Of a stretch of 64,000 nucleotides of DNA, positions 33,510-42,630 are shown in pieces. Below the pieces are notes generated by a model that searched no databases, was not told where the DNA came from, and was given only the letters and a program-made list of their open reading frames with translations. The stretch is from Candidatus Kurthia intestinigallinarum. Lineage in GTDB: Bacteria; Bacillota; Bacilli; Bacillales_A; Planococcaceae. A program made the translations under genes and the position numbers. Every line of letters starts with the position of its first letter. Position 1 is the first letter of the stretch. The stretch covers positions 62,001 to 126,000 of the forward strand of contig NZ_JTFC01000008.1 in the NCBI RefSeq assembly GCF_003991225.1. Direction: 5' to 3'.

Positions 33510-34046
33510 TTAAGCCATTTCTCGCATACGTACAGCAGGAAGTTGGCTTAGAATCAATGCACCAATAAGCTGTAAGACTGTCTTGACGATAATTTGCCCG
33601 ATAATCGCAGCAGGCACCGCTTCCCACGGTAGAATATTCGCACCAAGGGGACTTAATCCGATGATGACAAAGACGGCAGAATCGAGAATACCACCAACAA
33701 TGCCACTATAAAAGACGCGCCAAGCCATAGGTAGTTTTAGGCGTGAATAAATTTCTGTATCGGCTGTTTCCGATAATAAAAAGGATAGCGCAGACGCCGC
33801 AACAATTAATAATGTATCACCAAGAGAAGCGGAAACGATAGCAGATAATAAAAGAGCTAGTGCAATTAAGCCATATGTTTTTTTACGCCCGTATTTATTT
33901 TGTACGAGGTCACGTAAAATGAATGTTGCGCCGATGAAGAAGGTCCCCATTGGTACGATAAATATCCCGAAGTGAAAGGGTGCGAGTGACGCGGTGACAA
34001 CATTGGCTGTTACAATGCAAATTAAATAAAAAATCACACGAATCAT
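33510..34046 (-). CDS. VUT family (YhhQ/QueT-type) transporter, probable queuosine precursor uptake
   Basis: 178 residues, about six transmembrane segments ([55 protein letters not shown]). The pattern fits the VUT/DUF165 family (YhhQ), which imports preQ0 or preQ1, and overlap of its start with the queC stop (ATGA) and placement under a preQ1 riboswitch support this. It is the last gene of the operon. Confidence 0.8.
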   Translation of the reverse strand: MIRVIFYLICIVTANVVTASLAPFHFGIFIVPMGTFFIGATFILRDLVQNKYGRKKTYGLIALALLLSAIVSASLGDTLLIVAASALSFLLSETADTEIYSRLKLPMAWRVFYSGIVGGILDSAVFVIIGLSPLGANILPWEAVPAAIIGQIIVKTVLQLIGALILSQLPAVRMREMA

Positions 34047-34705
34047 GCCTTCACCTTCTTCTCTAAGTACAGCTCAAGCCCGTGCTTTCGTAATAAACAA
34101 GAAGGGCATTCCCCACATCCATCGGCGATAATGCCGTTATAACAAGTAAGCGTATTTTGACGGATATAATCAAGCACACCAAGCTCATCAGCAAGCGCCC
34201 ATACTTCCGCCTTATTGCGCCACATAAGCGGTGTATGTAGAAGCAACTGCTCATCCATGGCCAAATTAATCGTCACATTTAAAGACTTCATAAAATTATC
34301 GCGACAATCGGGATAGCCACTAAAATCCGCTTCACTAACACCCGTAATAATATGCTGTGCCCCAATTTGACGCGCTAAAATACCAGCGAACGAAAAGAAG
34401 ACAAGATTACGTCCCGGAACGAAGGTATTTGGTAACCCACCATTTTCTCCGGCCTGTACGTCGATATCATCTCGTGTTAAGGCATTCGGTGCTAATTGAT
34501 TTAATAAATCCATATTTAAAATATATTGTTTAACCTGTTGTTCATTAGCAATTTTCGTCGCACAGTCTATTTCAAGCGCATGACGTTGGCCGTAATCAAA
34601 TGTCACAACTGCTACTTCCTTAAAGCGTTTTAGTGCCCAAAAAAGGCAAGTTGTACTATCTTGACCGCCGCTAAATACGACAAGTGCTTTGTCTCGTTTT
34701 TCCAT
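34043..34705 (-). CDS. queC: 7-cyano-7-deazaguanine synthase QueC
   Basis: 220 residues. QueC converts carboxy-deazaguanine to preQ0 using ATP and ammonia. Seen: PP-loop [13 protein letters not shown] near residue 8-20, substrate region [28 protein letters not shown], and the zinc site [13 protein letters not shown] near the C-terminus (plus the Cys of LTCYNG). Start at 34705 (MEKRDKAL) follows GAGGAGC. A terminator-like hairpin precedes it, separating it from queF. QueD and QueE are not in the window. Confidence 0.95.
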   Translation of the reverse strand: MEKRDKALVVFSGGQDSTTCLFWALKRFKEVAVVTFDYGQRHALEIDCATKIANEQQVKQYILNMDLLNQLAPNALTRDDIDVQAGENGGLPNTFVPGRNLVFFSFAGILARQIGAQHIITGVSEADFSGYPDCRDNFMKSLNVTINLAMDEQLLLHTPLMWRNKAEVWALADELGVLDYIRQNTLTCYNGIIADGCGECPSCLLRKHGLELYLEKKVKA

Positions 34706-34721
34706 AAATAAGCTCCTCAAT

Positions 34722-34752
34722 GAAAAAAGCGATACCCTAAAAGAGTATCGCT
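34722..34752 (-). terminator. Hairpin terminator between queF and queC
   Basis: On the minus strand AGCGATAC ... GTATCGCT followed by six T residues, about 17 bases before the queC start codon. It could reduce queC-queT transcription relative to queF, unless queC has its own promoter. Confidence 0.8.
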
Positions 34753-34793
34753 CTCTTAGTTTTTTTTAGATGGTCGCTAAGAACATCTCGTGT

Positions 34794-35294
34794 TTATCGG
34801 TTATCTACTTTTTCAGGGTACATATCATGATTCATTAAGCGATGCATCGCCATGTCTTCATATTTTGTGCCGGGGCGTCCATAATTACACCAGGGATCAA
34901 TCGATAACCCGCCACGTGGAGTGAATTTACCCCATACTTCAATATAACGAGGCTCTAATAAGTTAATTAAGTCATCCATAATTTTATTCATGCAATCCTC
35001 GTGGAAATCACCGTGATTACGGAAACTAAATAAATAGAGCTTCAACGACTTGCTTTCGACCATTTTTTTGTCTGGAATATATGAAATATACACCGTCGCA
35101 AAGTCAGGCTGCTTCGTCATCGGACATAGACTTGTAAATTCAGGACAGTTGAATTTTACGAAAAAATCACGTTCCGCATGAAGATTGTCTACTGCCTCTA
35201 GTACCTCAGGAGCGTAGTTAAAAGCATAATTTGTGTGTTGATTACCAAGTAATGTTAAGTCACTTAGTCCTTGCTCATCTGTTCGTTGTGTCAT
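34794..35294 (-). CDS. queF: NADPH-dependent 7-cyano-7-deazaguanine reductase QueF
   Basis: 166 residues, the short (YkvM-type) QueF. It reduces the nitrile of preQ0 to the amine preQ1 for queuosine tRNA modification. Catalytic Cys57 lies in [15 protein letters not shown] with Asp64, and the NADPH motif is [15 protein letters not shown]. The C-terminal [15 protein letters not shown] is also typical. RBS GGAAGGAGG. First gene downstream of a preQ1 riboswitch and its terminator, so shut off when preQ1 is plentiful. Confidence 0.96.
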   Translation of the reverse strand: MTQRTDEQGLSDLTLLGNQHTNYAFNYAPEVLEAVDNLHAERDFFVKFNCPEFTSLCPMTKQPDFATVYISYIPDKKMVESKSLKLYLFSFRNHGDFHEDCMNKIMDDLINLLEPRYIEVWGKFTPRGGLSIDPWCNYGRPGTKYEDMAMHRLMNHDMYPEKVDNR

Positions 35295-35331
35295 GTTACT
35301 TCCTCCTTCCGCTAGAAGAAGAGAAAATATG

Positions 35332-35362
35332 AAAAAAAGCCGTATCCACTATCGGATACGGC
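35332..35362 (-). terminator. Terminator of the preQ1 riboswitch expression platform
   Basis: On the minus strand GCCGTATCC GATAGT GGATACGGC then seven T residues, placed between the aptamer and queF. Ligand binding to the aptamer should favour this hairpin and stop transcription. Confidence 0.9.
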
Positions 35363-35378
35363 ATAACTGTCATATGAT

Positions 35379-35420
35379 CCCATAGTTTTTTATAGAGGGT
35401 TTCAGCTATGAACCTCTTCT
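35379..35420 (-). ncRNA. PreQ1-I riboswitch aptamer
   Basis: Minus strand reads AGAGGTTCATAGCTGAAACC followed by CTCTATAAAAAACTATGG. This matches preQ1-I: P1 pairing AGAGG/CCTCT, the loop with UUC-UAGC type sequence and the A-rich tail AUAAAAAACUA whose end pairs with the loop to form the H-type pseudoknot. It controls queF-queC-transporter. Downstream terminator present. Confidence 0.93.
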
Positions 35421-35474
35421 TTTAGCTTTGTGACTTTAATTTATCACAGTTATAAGAATTGCACAATATTTTCT

Positions 35475-35933
35475 TTAAAAAGAAAGATTGAGACGATAAA
35501 TCATCCAGGTATCCATCTCTGTAAAGCCATATTTTTGATAAACCGGTTTTCCCATTGTAGAAGCTTCTAGCAGCAAGACCGGCACATGACGTTTTTTCGC
35601 TTCACTTACCAATTTATCGAGCAGAGCAGATGCAAGTCCTTGTCCACGATAAGAGGTATGTGTATAAACATTCGTGATATACCCTTTTATACCACTTGCA
35701 TTCGTATAACTTGGTGGAAAAGCATAAAAAATTACACCGGCTGTTGCAATGATTTCGTCCTGTTCTTCGACAATCCATTGCACAAGCGAATTATCTCTAA
35801 AATTGCGCTCAAAAAAAGTATTTAATTCATTGTCAATAATGGTATCCGGCGTACTGCCCTCATCAATTAATTGCCGTTTTCGTAGTTCGATTAAAACCGG
35901 AATATCTTGAGGTGTTGCAAGGCGGTATAGCAT
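35475..35933 (-). CDS. GNAT family N-acetyltransferase
   Basis: 152 residues. Standard GNAT fold: YRLATPQDIPVLIELRKRQL start, central VQWIVEEQDEIIATAGVIF, acetyl-CoA pyrophosphate loop YRGQGLASALLDKLV (motif A), and the LLLEASTMGKPVYQKYGFTE end. Substrate unknown. The start MLYRLATP at 35933 with AAAGGAGC upstream is used. Monocistronic. Confidence 0.85.
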   Translation of the reverse strand: MLYRLATPQDIPVLIELRKRQLIDEGSTPDTIIDNELNTFFERNFRDNSLVQWIVEEQDEIIATAGVIFYAFPPSYTNASGIKGYITNVYTHTSYRGQGLASALLDKLVSEAKKRHVPVLLLEASTMGKPVYQKYGFTEMDTWMIYRLNLSF

Positions 35934-36104
35934 GGAACCAGCTCCTTTCCCTATTATATAAATGAACATAACAGAAAATTGATACAGCACGCAATGTTAA
36001 ATACTAGACTTTTCAATTCCTTTCAACGACCATATTTAGTAAAATAAAGCATATACTACTTATCCTTTTGCCAATGGTGAATCGTGTATGAGGAGGGATT
36101 TTCA

Positions 36105-37904
36105 ATGAATGTAAAAGAACGTGTTTGGAAAGGTTTTATTGCACAGGATTCAGTTGATTTGACAATTCTCCCGGAGGAAGTGGCAACGTCTTGGCTGCAT
36201 TGCCGAGCATTAGAGGTTGACCCATATGCACGTAAAAGTGAGGCAATCTTAACGCCGCCCCAGTTACGTGAGCAGCAAAGGAAAAATGAACGATTGATTG
36301 CGCTTGTACAGCAGGAACTACGCATGTATGAAGCTTATTTCAAATTACAATTACCCGTTTTTATTTTAACGGATGCAAATGGATACATATTGTGGCGCGA
36401 CGGTCATGAGGGAACAAAACGCATTGCAAATGACATGTCATTTTCAGAAGGGCATCGCTGGCATGAGCAGGATGTTGGCACCAATGCGATTTCGTTAGCG
36501 ATTCAGACGGGGGCTGTGATGTCATTGACAGGTTATGATCACTATGCGGTAGGCTCTCATGCATGGGCTTGTACTGCGGCGGCAATTTATGATGAGCATG
36601 ATAAGGTATGTGCAGTACTAGACATTTCCTCACATTTAAACGATTCTGCGGCAGCACAAGAAGTAAATACGTTTATGAAGCTACTGACAGCAACGATTTC
36701 ATCCAAAATAAAGTCACGTTATCTAGAAGAGAGAAAGCAACTTGTAGACTATAGCTATCGTATGACACAGCCAGGGGTTGTCTGTGATGAATTTGAGCGT
36801 ATTGTCAAAATCTCGGCGCAACTTTTTGTTGACGAGGCACAGTGGCAAGGACAACCGATTCATGCACTTTTAAAGGAACAAGTGCTACAAGCATTGCCAC
36901 AGCCTATTTTTCTAGATGACCAAATGATTGGTTACTTTTATCCGATCGTACAGCAGGAAGAGGAAACAAAACAGTTTTTCTATCAAGGAGTGCCTTCTAA
37001 AAATGAAGCATATCGTGCATTTATGGCGCAAGTGGAAAAGGTGGCAAGCAGTCCACTACCCGTGCATATTTATGGGGAGTCAGGAAGTGGGAAAGAAGTC
37101 ATCGCTAAAACATTACATGAAAATAGCGCCGTTGCGAATGGGCCACTTATAGCGATTAATTGCGGAGCCATTAGTGAAAGTTTATTAGAAAGTGAATTAT
37201 TTGGTTATGCGCCGGGTGCCTTTACCGGGGCAAATGCGAAAGGCTATAAAGGGAAAATTGCCGAAGCGCATGGGGGTACATTATTTTTAGATGAAGTAGA
37301 TAGTATGTCAAAGCGTATGCAAGCAGCGCTCTTACGCGTGTTAGAAAATCAAGAGGTGACCCGTATTGGTAGCACGAAGGTCGAGCAAGTATCATTTCGC
37401 ATTGTGACCGCGAGTAACCGGGATTTACGTGCAGAAGTCGAAGCGGAAAATTTTCGAATGGATTTATTTTATCGACTATATGTTTGTCCGCTATCGATTC
37501 CACCATTGCGTGAACGTAAGGAAGATATTTTCGTCTTTATGCAAGATTATTGTATGAAGAAAAATTGGTATCCTTATTGGCTCGCTACTGCCTATGAAGT
37601 GGCACAGCACTATGAGTGGTACGGCAATATTCGTGAGTTAAATAACTTTTTAGAGCGGCTACATGTCTATTATGAACATGTAGAACCAACGAGAGAACAA
37701 CTGCAACAAACGATTGAAATGGGGACAATTGAACGGACAAAAAGAAAGCGTTTGCAACAAAATGTAGCGCCAATGTCTGAGGAGGAGAAGCAATTACGAG
37801 CCGTACTTGAACAGCATCATTATCACATTTCAAAGGCCGCCGCTGCGTTAGGAATGGCGCGCAGTACACTGTATCGTAAAATGAAACGCTACAATTTGAA
37901 GTGA
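36105..37904 (+). CDS. acoR: Sigma-54-dependent activator AcoR
   Basis: 599 residues. N-terminal acid-rich/helical part, a GAF-like sensor (LPVFILTDANGYILWRDG to about residue 190), AAA+ domain with Walker A GESGSGKE, the sigma-54 contact loop ELFGYAPGAFTGA (near 375) and Walker B GGTLFLDEVD, and a Fis-type HTH (HHYHISKAAAALGMARSTLY). AcoR activates acetoin catabolism genes through sigma-54; the aco operon with a -24/-12 promoter follows immediately. RBS AGGAGGG before the ATG at 36105. Confidence 0.93.
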   Translation: MNVKERVWKGFIAQDSVDLTILPEEVATSWLHCRALEVDPYARKSEAILTPPQLREQQRKNERLIALVQQELRMYEAYFKLQLPVFILTDANGYILWRDGHEGTKRIANDMSFSEGHRWHEQDVGTNAISLAIQTGAVMSLTGYDHYAVGSHAWACTAAAIYDEHDKVCAVLDISSHLNDSAAAQEVNTFMKLLTATISSKIKSRYLEERKQLVDYSYRMTQPGVVCDEFERIVKISAQLFVDEAQWQGQPIHALLKEQVLQALPQPIFLDDQMIGYFYPIVQQEEETKQFFYQGVPSKNEAYRAFMAQVEKVASSPLPVHIYGESGSGKEVIAKTLHENSAVANGPLIAINCGAISESLLESELFGYAPGAFTGANAKGYKGKIAEAHGGTLFLDEVDSMSKRMQAALLRVLENQEVTRIGSTKVEQVSFRIVTASNRDLRAEVEAENFRMDLFYRLYVCPLSIPPLRERKEDIFVFMQDYCMKKNWYPYWLATAYEVAQHYEWYGNIRELNNFLERLHVYYEHVEPTREQLQQTIEMGTIERTKRKRLQQNVAPMSEEEKQLRAVLEQHHYHISKAAAALGMARSTLYRKMKRYNLK

Positions 37905-37913
37905 ATTAAGACA

Positions 37914-37942
37914 AAAACGCAACAATGTGTTGCGTTTTTTTT
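37914..37942 (+). terminator. Terminator after acoR
   Basis: AAACGCAAC AATGT GTTGCGTTT followed by a T run, just after the acoR stop, separating it from the sigma-54 operon. Confidence 0.88.
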
Positions 37943-37985
37943 ATTTGTTCAAAAGAAAAATACCGGCGTGACGGCATTTTTAAAG

Positions 37986-38003
37986 TTGGCATGGTTTTTG
38001 CAT
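37986..38003 (+). promoter_or_regulatory. Sigma-54 promoter of the aco operon
   Basis: TTGGCATGGTTTTTGCAT fits TGGCAC-N5-TTGCA with the invariant GG (-24) and GC (-12) at correct spacing. Transcription would start near 38012, about 28 bases before the acoL start codon. Confidence 0.88.
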
Positions 38004-38040
38004 AAAGAGAGGTGTAGGCAAAAGAATGGAGGGGGTAGCA

Positions 38041-39384
38041 GTGAAGCACTATGACGTAGTCGTCATTGGCGCAGGACCAGGGGGGTATGTAGCGGCTATT
38101 AAAGCGGCGCAGCAAGGGATGCAGGTGGCAGTCATCGAGAAGAAAAAAATTGGCGGCACTTGTTTAAATGTCGGCTGTATACCGTCAAAAGCATATTTAA
38201 AGCATGCCGAATGGTTATTAACTATGAAAGAGGCACAGGCATACGGTATTGAACATACAGTTGGGCCAATCCATTTCGACCAATTAGTAGCACGAAAAAA
38301 TAGCGTCGTAACATCTTTACAAGGCGGTATTCATCATCTGTTTAAGCAAAATGAAATCGCTTACTTTGAAGGAGAAGCAACAATTACGCGCGACAAAACG
38401 GTGCAAGTAGGAGCGCAGCGCTTAACAGCAGATAAGCTTCTACTTGCGACGGGCAGTACACCATTTGTACCACCAATCAAAGGGCTTGAAAATGTGCGCT
38501 ATCATACGACTGATACATTTTTTGATATGACAACCTTACCGAATAAGCTTGTTATTATCGGAGGCGGCGTTATTGCAGTTGAGCTCGCTTTTGCGATGGC
38601 TCCGCTTGGTGTCGAGGTCAGTGTATTAGAAGTAGCACCCGATATTTTAGGAACAGAAGATGTGGCGGTTCGTACATTATTGAAAAAGAAATTACAGGAA
38701 CTTGGCTGTACGGTGCACACCGGCATTACGCTACAACAGGTCACAGCAACAACCGTACACACATCAGTTGGAAACGTTGACTTTGACGAATTATTAGTGG
38801 CAACGGGACGCAAAGCGAATCTAGCGCTCGCTACGCAACTTGGCCTAAAGGCGGACCGATTTATCGAGGTCAATGCACATTATGAAACATCGGTGGCTGG
38901 TGTATATGCGATTGGGGACGCGATTGGTGGCTATATGCTAGCTCATGCAGCGAGTGCAGAGGGCTTACATGCCGTCGCACATATGACCGGAGCCAATCCA
39001 GAACCTTTACAGCAAACACTCATTCCTCGTTGCATTTATACGACACCGGAAGTCGCAAGCTTTGGTTTAAGTGAAGAGGAGGCAAGAGCGAATGGCTATG
39101 ATGTTCAAGTGAGCAGTATGCCGTTTAGCATTATTGGTAAAGCCATTGCCACGAATGACACAGAAGGATTTGTCAAAATCATTTCTGAAAAAACGTATAA
39201 CGAAATTTTAGGCGCGGTTATTGTCGGCGCCCATGCGACAGAAATGATCCATACGATAATGGCTGTCAAAAAAGCAGAGGGCTGTGTTGATGAATTGGCA
39301 AATTTAACATTTGGGCATCCAAGTCTATCTGAACTGACAGGAGAGGTAGCGAACAGTCTGATTTCACAAGCGATACATGGCTAA
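38041..39384 (+). CDS. acoL: Dihydrolipoyl dehydrogenase, E3 of the acetoin dehydrogenase complex
   Basis: 447 residues. FAD-binding GAGPGGYVAAIKAAQ at the N-terminus, redox-active disulfide GGTCLNVGCIPSK (Cys40, Cys45), NAD-binding IIGGGVIAVELAFA, FAD motif GVYAIGDAIGGYMLAH and the C-terminal catalytic GHPSLSE (His-Pro). It reoxidises the lipoyl arm of E2. GTG at 38041 is preferred since GGAGGGGG lies just before; an ATG at 38026 has no site. First gene after the sigma-54 promoter, unlike Bacillus subtilis where it is last. Confidence 0.92.
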   Translation: MKHYDVVVIGAGPGGYVAAIKAAQQGMQVAVIEKKKIGGTCLNVGCIPSKAYLKHAEWLLTMKEAQAYGIEHTVGPIHFDQLVARKNSVVTSLQGGIHHLFKQNEIAYFEGEATITRDKTVQVGAQRLTADKLLLATGSTPFVPPIKGLENVRYHTTDTFFDMTTLPNKLVIIGGGVIAVELAFAMAPLGVEVSVLEVAPDILGTEDVAVRTLLKKKLQELGCTVHTGITLQQVTATTVHTSVGNVDFDELLVATGRKANLALATQLGLKADRFIEVNAHYETSVAGVYAIGDAIGGYMLAHAASAEGLHAVAHMTGANPEPLQQTLIPRCIYTTPEVASFGLSEEEARANGYDVQVSSMPFSIIGKAIATNDTEGFVKIISEKTYNEILGAVIVGAHATEMIHTIMAVKKAEGCVDELANLTFGHPSLSELTGEVANSLISQAIHG

Positions 39385-39402
39385 TTACAAGGAGGAATTA
39401 CG

Positions 39403-40371
39403 ATGAAAAAACTGACAAAACAAAAAGCGGCATGGATTTATGAAAAAATGAATGATATTCGCAATTTTGAGGATGAAGTACATCGCATTTTCACGAGTGG
39501 AGAGATTCCAGGGTTCGTGCATTTATATGCAGGAGAGGAAGCAGTGGCAACAGGTGTTTGTGCACATTTAACAGATGAAGATTATATTACAAGTACACAC
39601 CGAGGTCACGGACATTGTATCGCAAAGGGTTGTGACTTAAATGGCATGATGGCAGAAATCTATGGCAAGGAGACGGGTCTTTGTAAGGGGAAGGGCGGCT
39701 CGATGCATATTGCTGATATTGATAAAGGCATGCTTGGTGCGAACGGGATGGTTGGCGGTGGATTCCCAATCGCTGTTGGTGCAGGACTGCGTAATCAATA
39801 CTTAAAAACAGACAGTGTAGTTGTTTGCTTTTTCGGTGATGGTGCAGCCAATGAGGGTGGTTTCCACGAAGGCATTAATATGGCGGCGATTTGGAAGCTT
39901 CCGGTTATCTTTGTTTGTGAGAATAATATGTTCGCGGAATCGACGCCACAGTCTTATTCATCCGCCTCTAAAACCATTGCGCAGCGTGCGGCGGCGTATG
40001 ATATTCCAGGTGTCAAAGTAGATGGCATGAACTTAAAAGAAGTATATGATGCGGCAGGCGAGGCGGTAGAGCGTGCGCGTAAAGGTGAAGGGCCAACACT
40101 AATTGAATGCCTCACATATCGTAAATATGGTCACTTTGAAGGGGACGAGCAAAAATATAAAGCAAAAGAGGGACCTGAAAAAGAGCATGCAGATACAGAT
40201 TGTATTGAGCTATTCCGTAAAGAAGCGATTGCAGGACGTTTATTAACGGCAAAACAGGCAGATGATATTGAAGAAAAGTCGCGCCAGGATGTGGCGGCAG
40301 CAATTAAGTTTGCAGAGGAAAGCCCTGTACCCCGTCCAGAAGCATTACTAGAAGATGTATACGTAGACTAA
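39403..40371 (+). CDS. acoA: Acetoin dehydrogenase E1 alpha subunit
   Basis: 322 residues. The TPP-binding region FFGDGAANEGGFHEGINMA ... VCENN is clear near 143-175, and the substrate-site stretch THRGHGHCIAKG is typical of AcoA/PdhA-type E1 alpha. With E1 beta it cleaves acetoin to acetaldehyde and an acetyl group on the lipoyl domain. RBS AAGGAGG; 18 bases after acoL. Confidence 0.93.
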   Translation: MKKLTKQKAAWIYEKMNDIRNFEDEVHRIFTSGEIPGFVHLYAGEEAVATGVCAHLTDEDYITSTHRGHGHCIAKGCDLNGMMAEIYGKETGLCKGKGGSMHIADIDKGMLGANGMVGGGFPIAVGAGLRNQYLKTDSVVVCFFGDGAANEGGFHEGINMAAIWKLPVIFVCENNMFAESTPQSYSSASKTIAQRAAAYDIPGVKVDGMNLKEVYDAAGEAVERARKGEGPTLIECLTYRKYGHFEGDEQKYKAKEGPEKEHADTDCIELFRKEAIAGRLLTAKQADDIEEKSRQDVAAAIKFAEESPVPRPEALLEDVYVD

Positions 40372-40389
40372 TAAAAGGAGTGAAGGAAC

Positions 40390-41418
40390 ATGACAAGAAA
40401 AATTACATTTATGCAGGCGATTAACGAGGCTTTGGATCAATCAATGGATCGTGATAATAACGTGATTTTGCTCGGTGAGGACATTGCCGGTGGCGCAACA
40501 ATCGACCATCTAGGTAATGAAGGTGCATGGGGCGGCGTATTTGGCGTCACCAAGGGACTGGTTGAAAAACATGGTCGTGAGCGCGTCATTGATACGCCAA
40601 TTTCTGAGATGGGCTATATGGGTGCTGCGGTAGGTGCAGCAGCAACTGGCTTACGTCCTGTACCGGAATTAATGTTTAATGACTTCCTTGGCTTCTGTTT
40701 CGATACATTACTCGCACAGGGCTCAAAAATGCGCTATATGTTTGGCGGAAAAGCGAAAATTCCGATGACGGTACGTACATGTCACGGCGCAGGAGCATCT
40801 GCTGCGGCTCAGCACTCAGGCTCTTACTACGGGATGCTAGGCTCGATTCCAGGGATTAAAGTGGTTGTGCCATCTAATCCATACGATGCCAAGGGACTGT
40901 TAAATGCGGCAATTGAAGACGATAATATTGTCATTTTCTCTGAGGACAAAACGCTGTATGGGATTAAAGATGAGGTTCCAGAAGATTATTATACAGTGGA
41001 AATTGGTAAGGCTAAGGTGAAGCGAGAGGGCAGCGATTTGACGATTGTGACGATTGGGAAAATGCTGTATGTCGCAAATGATGTAGCGGATGCTCTTGAA
41101 AAGGATGGGGTTAGCGTAGAGGTGATTGACCTTGTAACGGCGGCACCGTGGGACCAAGACACGATTGTGAATTCTGTGAAGAAAACAGGGCGTCTAATTA
41201 TTATTGATGAAGCGAATCCGCATAATAATACAGCCACAGACATTTCATCCGTTGTCGCGAATAAGGCATTCGACTATTTAGATGGACCAATTAAATGTGT
41301 TTGTGCACCAAATACGCCTGTACCATTTGCAACAAACTTAGAGCAATTATACTTACCGAATAAAGAAAAAGTACTCGATGTAGCGGCTGAATTAATTCAA
41401 GATTTAAAAAAATCGTAG
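40390..41418 (+). CDS. acoB: Acetoin dehydrogenase E1 beta subunit
   Basis: 342 residues. Transketolase-type pyrimidine domain (ITFMQAINEALDQSMDRDNN, VILLGEDIAGG, with the TPP-activating Glu in DTPISEMGYMG) and a C-terminal transketolase domain (VEVIDLVTAAPWDQDTI, LIIIDEANP). Completes the E1 heterotetramer with AcoA. RBS AAGGAGTGAAGG. Confidence 0.93.
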   Translation: MTRKITFMQAINEALDQSMDRDNNVILLGEDIAGGATIDHLGNEGAWGGVFGVTKGLVEKHGRERVIDTPISEMGYMGAAVGAAATGLRPVPELMFNDFLGFCFDTLLAQGSKMRYMFGGKAKIPMTVRTCHGAGASAAAQHSGSYYGMLGSIPGIKVVVPSNPYDAKGLLNAAIEDDNIVIFSEDKTLYGIKDEVPEDYYTVEIGKAKVKREGSDLTIVTIGKMLYVANDVADALEKDGVSVEVIDLVTAAPWDQDTIVNSVKKTGRLIIIDEANPHNNTATDISSVVANKAFDYLDGPIKCVCAPNTPVPFATNLEQLYLPNKEKVLDVAAELIQDLKKS

Positions 41419-41430
41419 GGTGGTGATTGT

Positions 41431-42618
41431 ATGGCAACAGCAATTTTAATGCCAAAGCTTGGCTTAACAATGACAGAAGGTACTGTTGACGCATGGTATA
41501 AACAGGCAGGAGATTCAGTTGAAAAGGGTGAGGTCATCGCGACGATTAGCTCGGAGAAATTGACGCATGACGTGGAAGCCCCAGAAGCGGGTGTTTTGCA
41601 AATTGTGACAGCAGAAGAACAGGAGCAAGTATGCAAGGAGCCAATTGGCTATGTTGGTGCAGCTGGTGAGGAGGTTGCAAGCGTAGCGGTCCCAGAAGAG
41701 CCTGTGATGTCTAATGAAGCTACAGCAGAAGCACCGATTGAAGTGAAAGCGCCAGTAAGACAGCAAGGTACACGTATTTTTATTACACCAATTGCACGAA
41801 AAATCGCAGCAGAACGTGGCTATGATTATACGCAAATCCCAGGTACGGGTGGCAATGGTCGTATTACACGACGTGATGTGGAAAGCTATGTACCGGTAGC
41901 TGAAGCGGCACCGGTAAAAGCTATCAGTAATACCGGTGAAGGACTAACAGGTATGCGAAAAGTGATTGCAAAACGCATGCACGCAAGTCTTCATGACACC
42001 GCACAAGTAACGTTACATCGTAAAGCAAATATTAGCCCATTAATGAAATTCCGCGAAAAAATGAAGAAAAAATTGGGGGACGAAGGCAAAGCATCGCTCG
42101 GCATTAATGTCCTGCTAACGCGCGCGGTCGTACTCGCACTAAAAGACCATCCTGAAATGAATGCTTCTTACGCAAATGGAGAGCATACTAAACATGAGGC
42201 GATTCATATTGGTATGGCGGTGGCAGTGGATGCCGGCTTAATTGTACCAGTTATGCGCGATGCAACCAATCAATCCTTATCCCAGCTTGCCGATAGCCTG
42301 CAAAATGTCGCAACGGGTGCGCGTAATAATACACTAAGCAGTGATTTATTAAGTGGTTCAACCTTCACCATCTCAAATCTAGGGCATGCCGGAGTAGAAT
42401 ATTTTACGCCAATTTTAAATACACCAGAAATCGGCATTTTAGGCGTTGGCGCATTATCTACAAAGCTTGTATTTACTAAAAAAGGCAAAGTGAAAGAACA
42501 GCAGGAACTACCACTAAGCTTAACATTTGATCACCAGGTGGTAGACGGAGCACCGGCAGGCGAATTTTTACAAACAATCTGTCAGTATTTAGAAAATCCG
42601 TATCGATTGGTGTTTTAG
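41431..42618 (+). CDS. acoC: Acetoin dehydrogenase E2, dihydrolipoyllysine acetyltransferase
   Basis: 395 residues. Lipoyl domain 1-78 with the lipoylated Lys in ISSEKLTHDVEAP, a peripheral-subunit-binding domain (FITPIARKIAAERGYDYTQI followed by PGTGGNGRITRRDV, about 110-150), and a catalytic domain ending DHQVVDGAPAGEFL with the active-site His and Asp. It transfers the acetyl group to CoA. Unlike the alpha/beta-hydrolase-fused AcoC of some proteobacteria it is a conventional E2. RBS GGTGGTG. Confidence 0.92.
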   Translation: MATAILMPKLGLTMTEGTVDAWYKQAGDSVEKGEVIATISSEKLTHDVEAPEAGVLQIVTAEEQEQVCKEPIGYVGAAGEEVASVAVPEEPVMSNEATAEAPIEVKAPVRQQGTRIFITPIARKIAAERGYDYTQIPGTGGNGRITRRDVESYVPVAEAAPVKAISNTGEGLTGMRKVIAKRMHASLHDTAQVTLHRKANISPLMKFREKMKKKLGDEGKASLGINVLLTRAVVLALKDHPEMNASYANGEHTKHEAIHIGMAVAVDAGLIVPVMRDATNQSLSQLADSLQNVATGARNNTLSSDLLSGSTFTISNLGHAGVEYFTPILNTPEIGILGVGALSTKLVFTKKGKVKEQQELPLSLTFDHQVVDGAPAGEFLQTICQYLENPYRLVF

Positions 42619-42630
42619 AGGAATGGAGAG

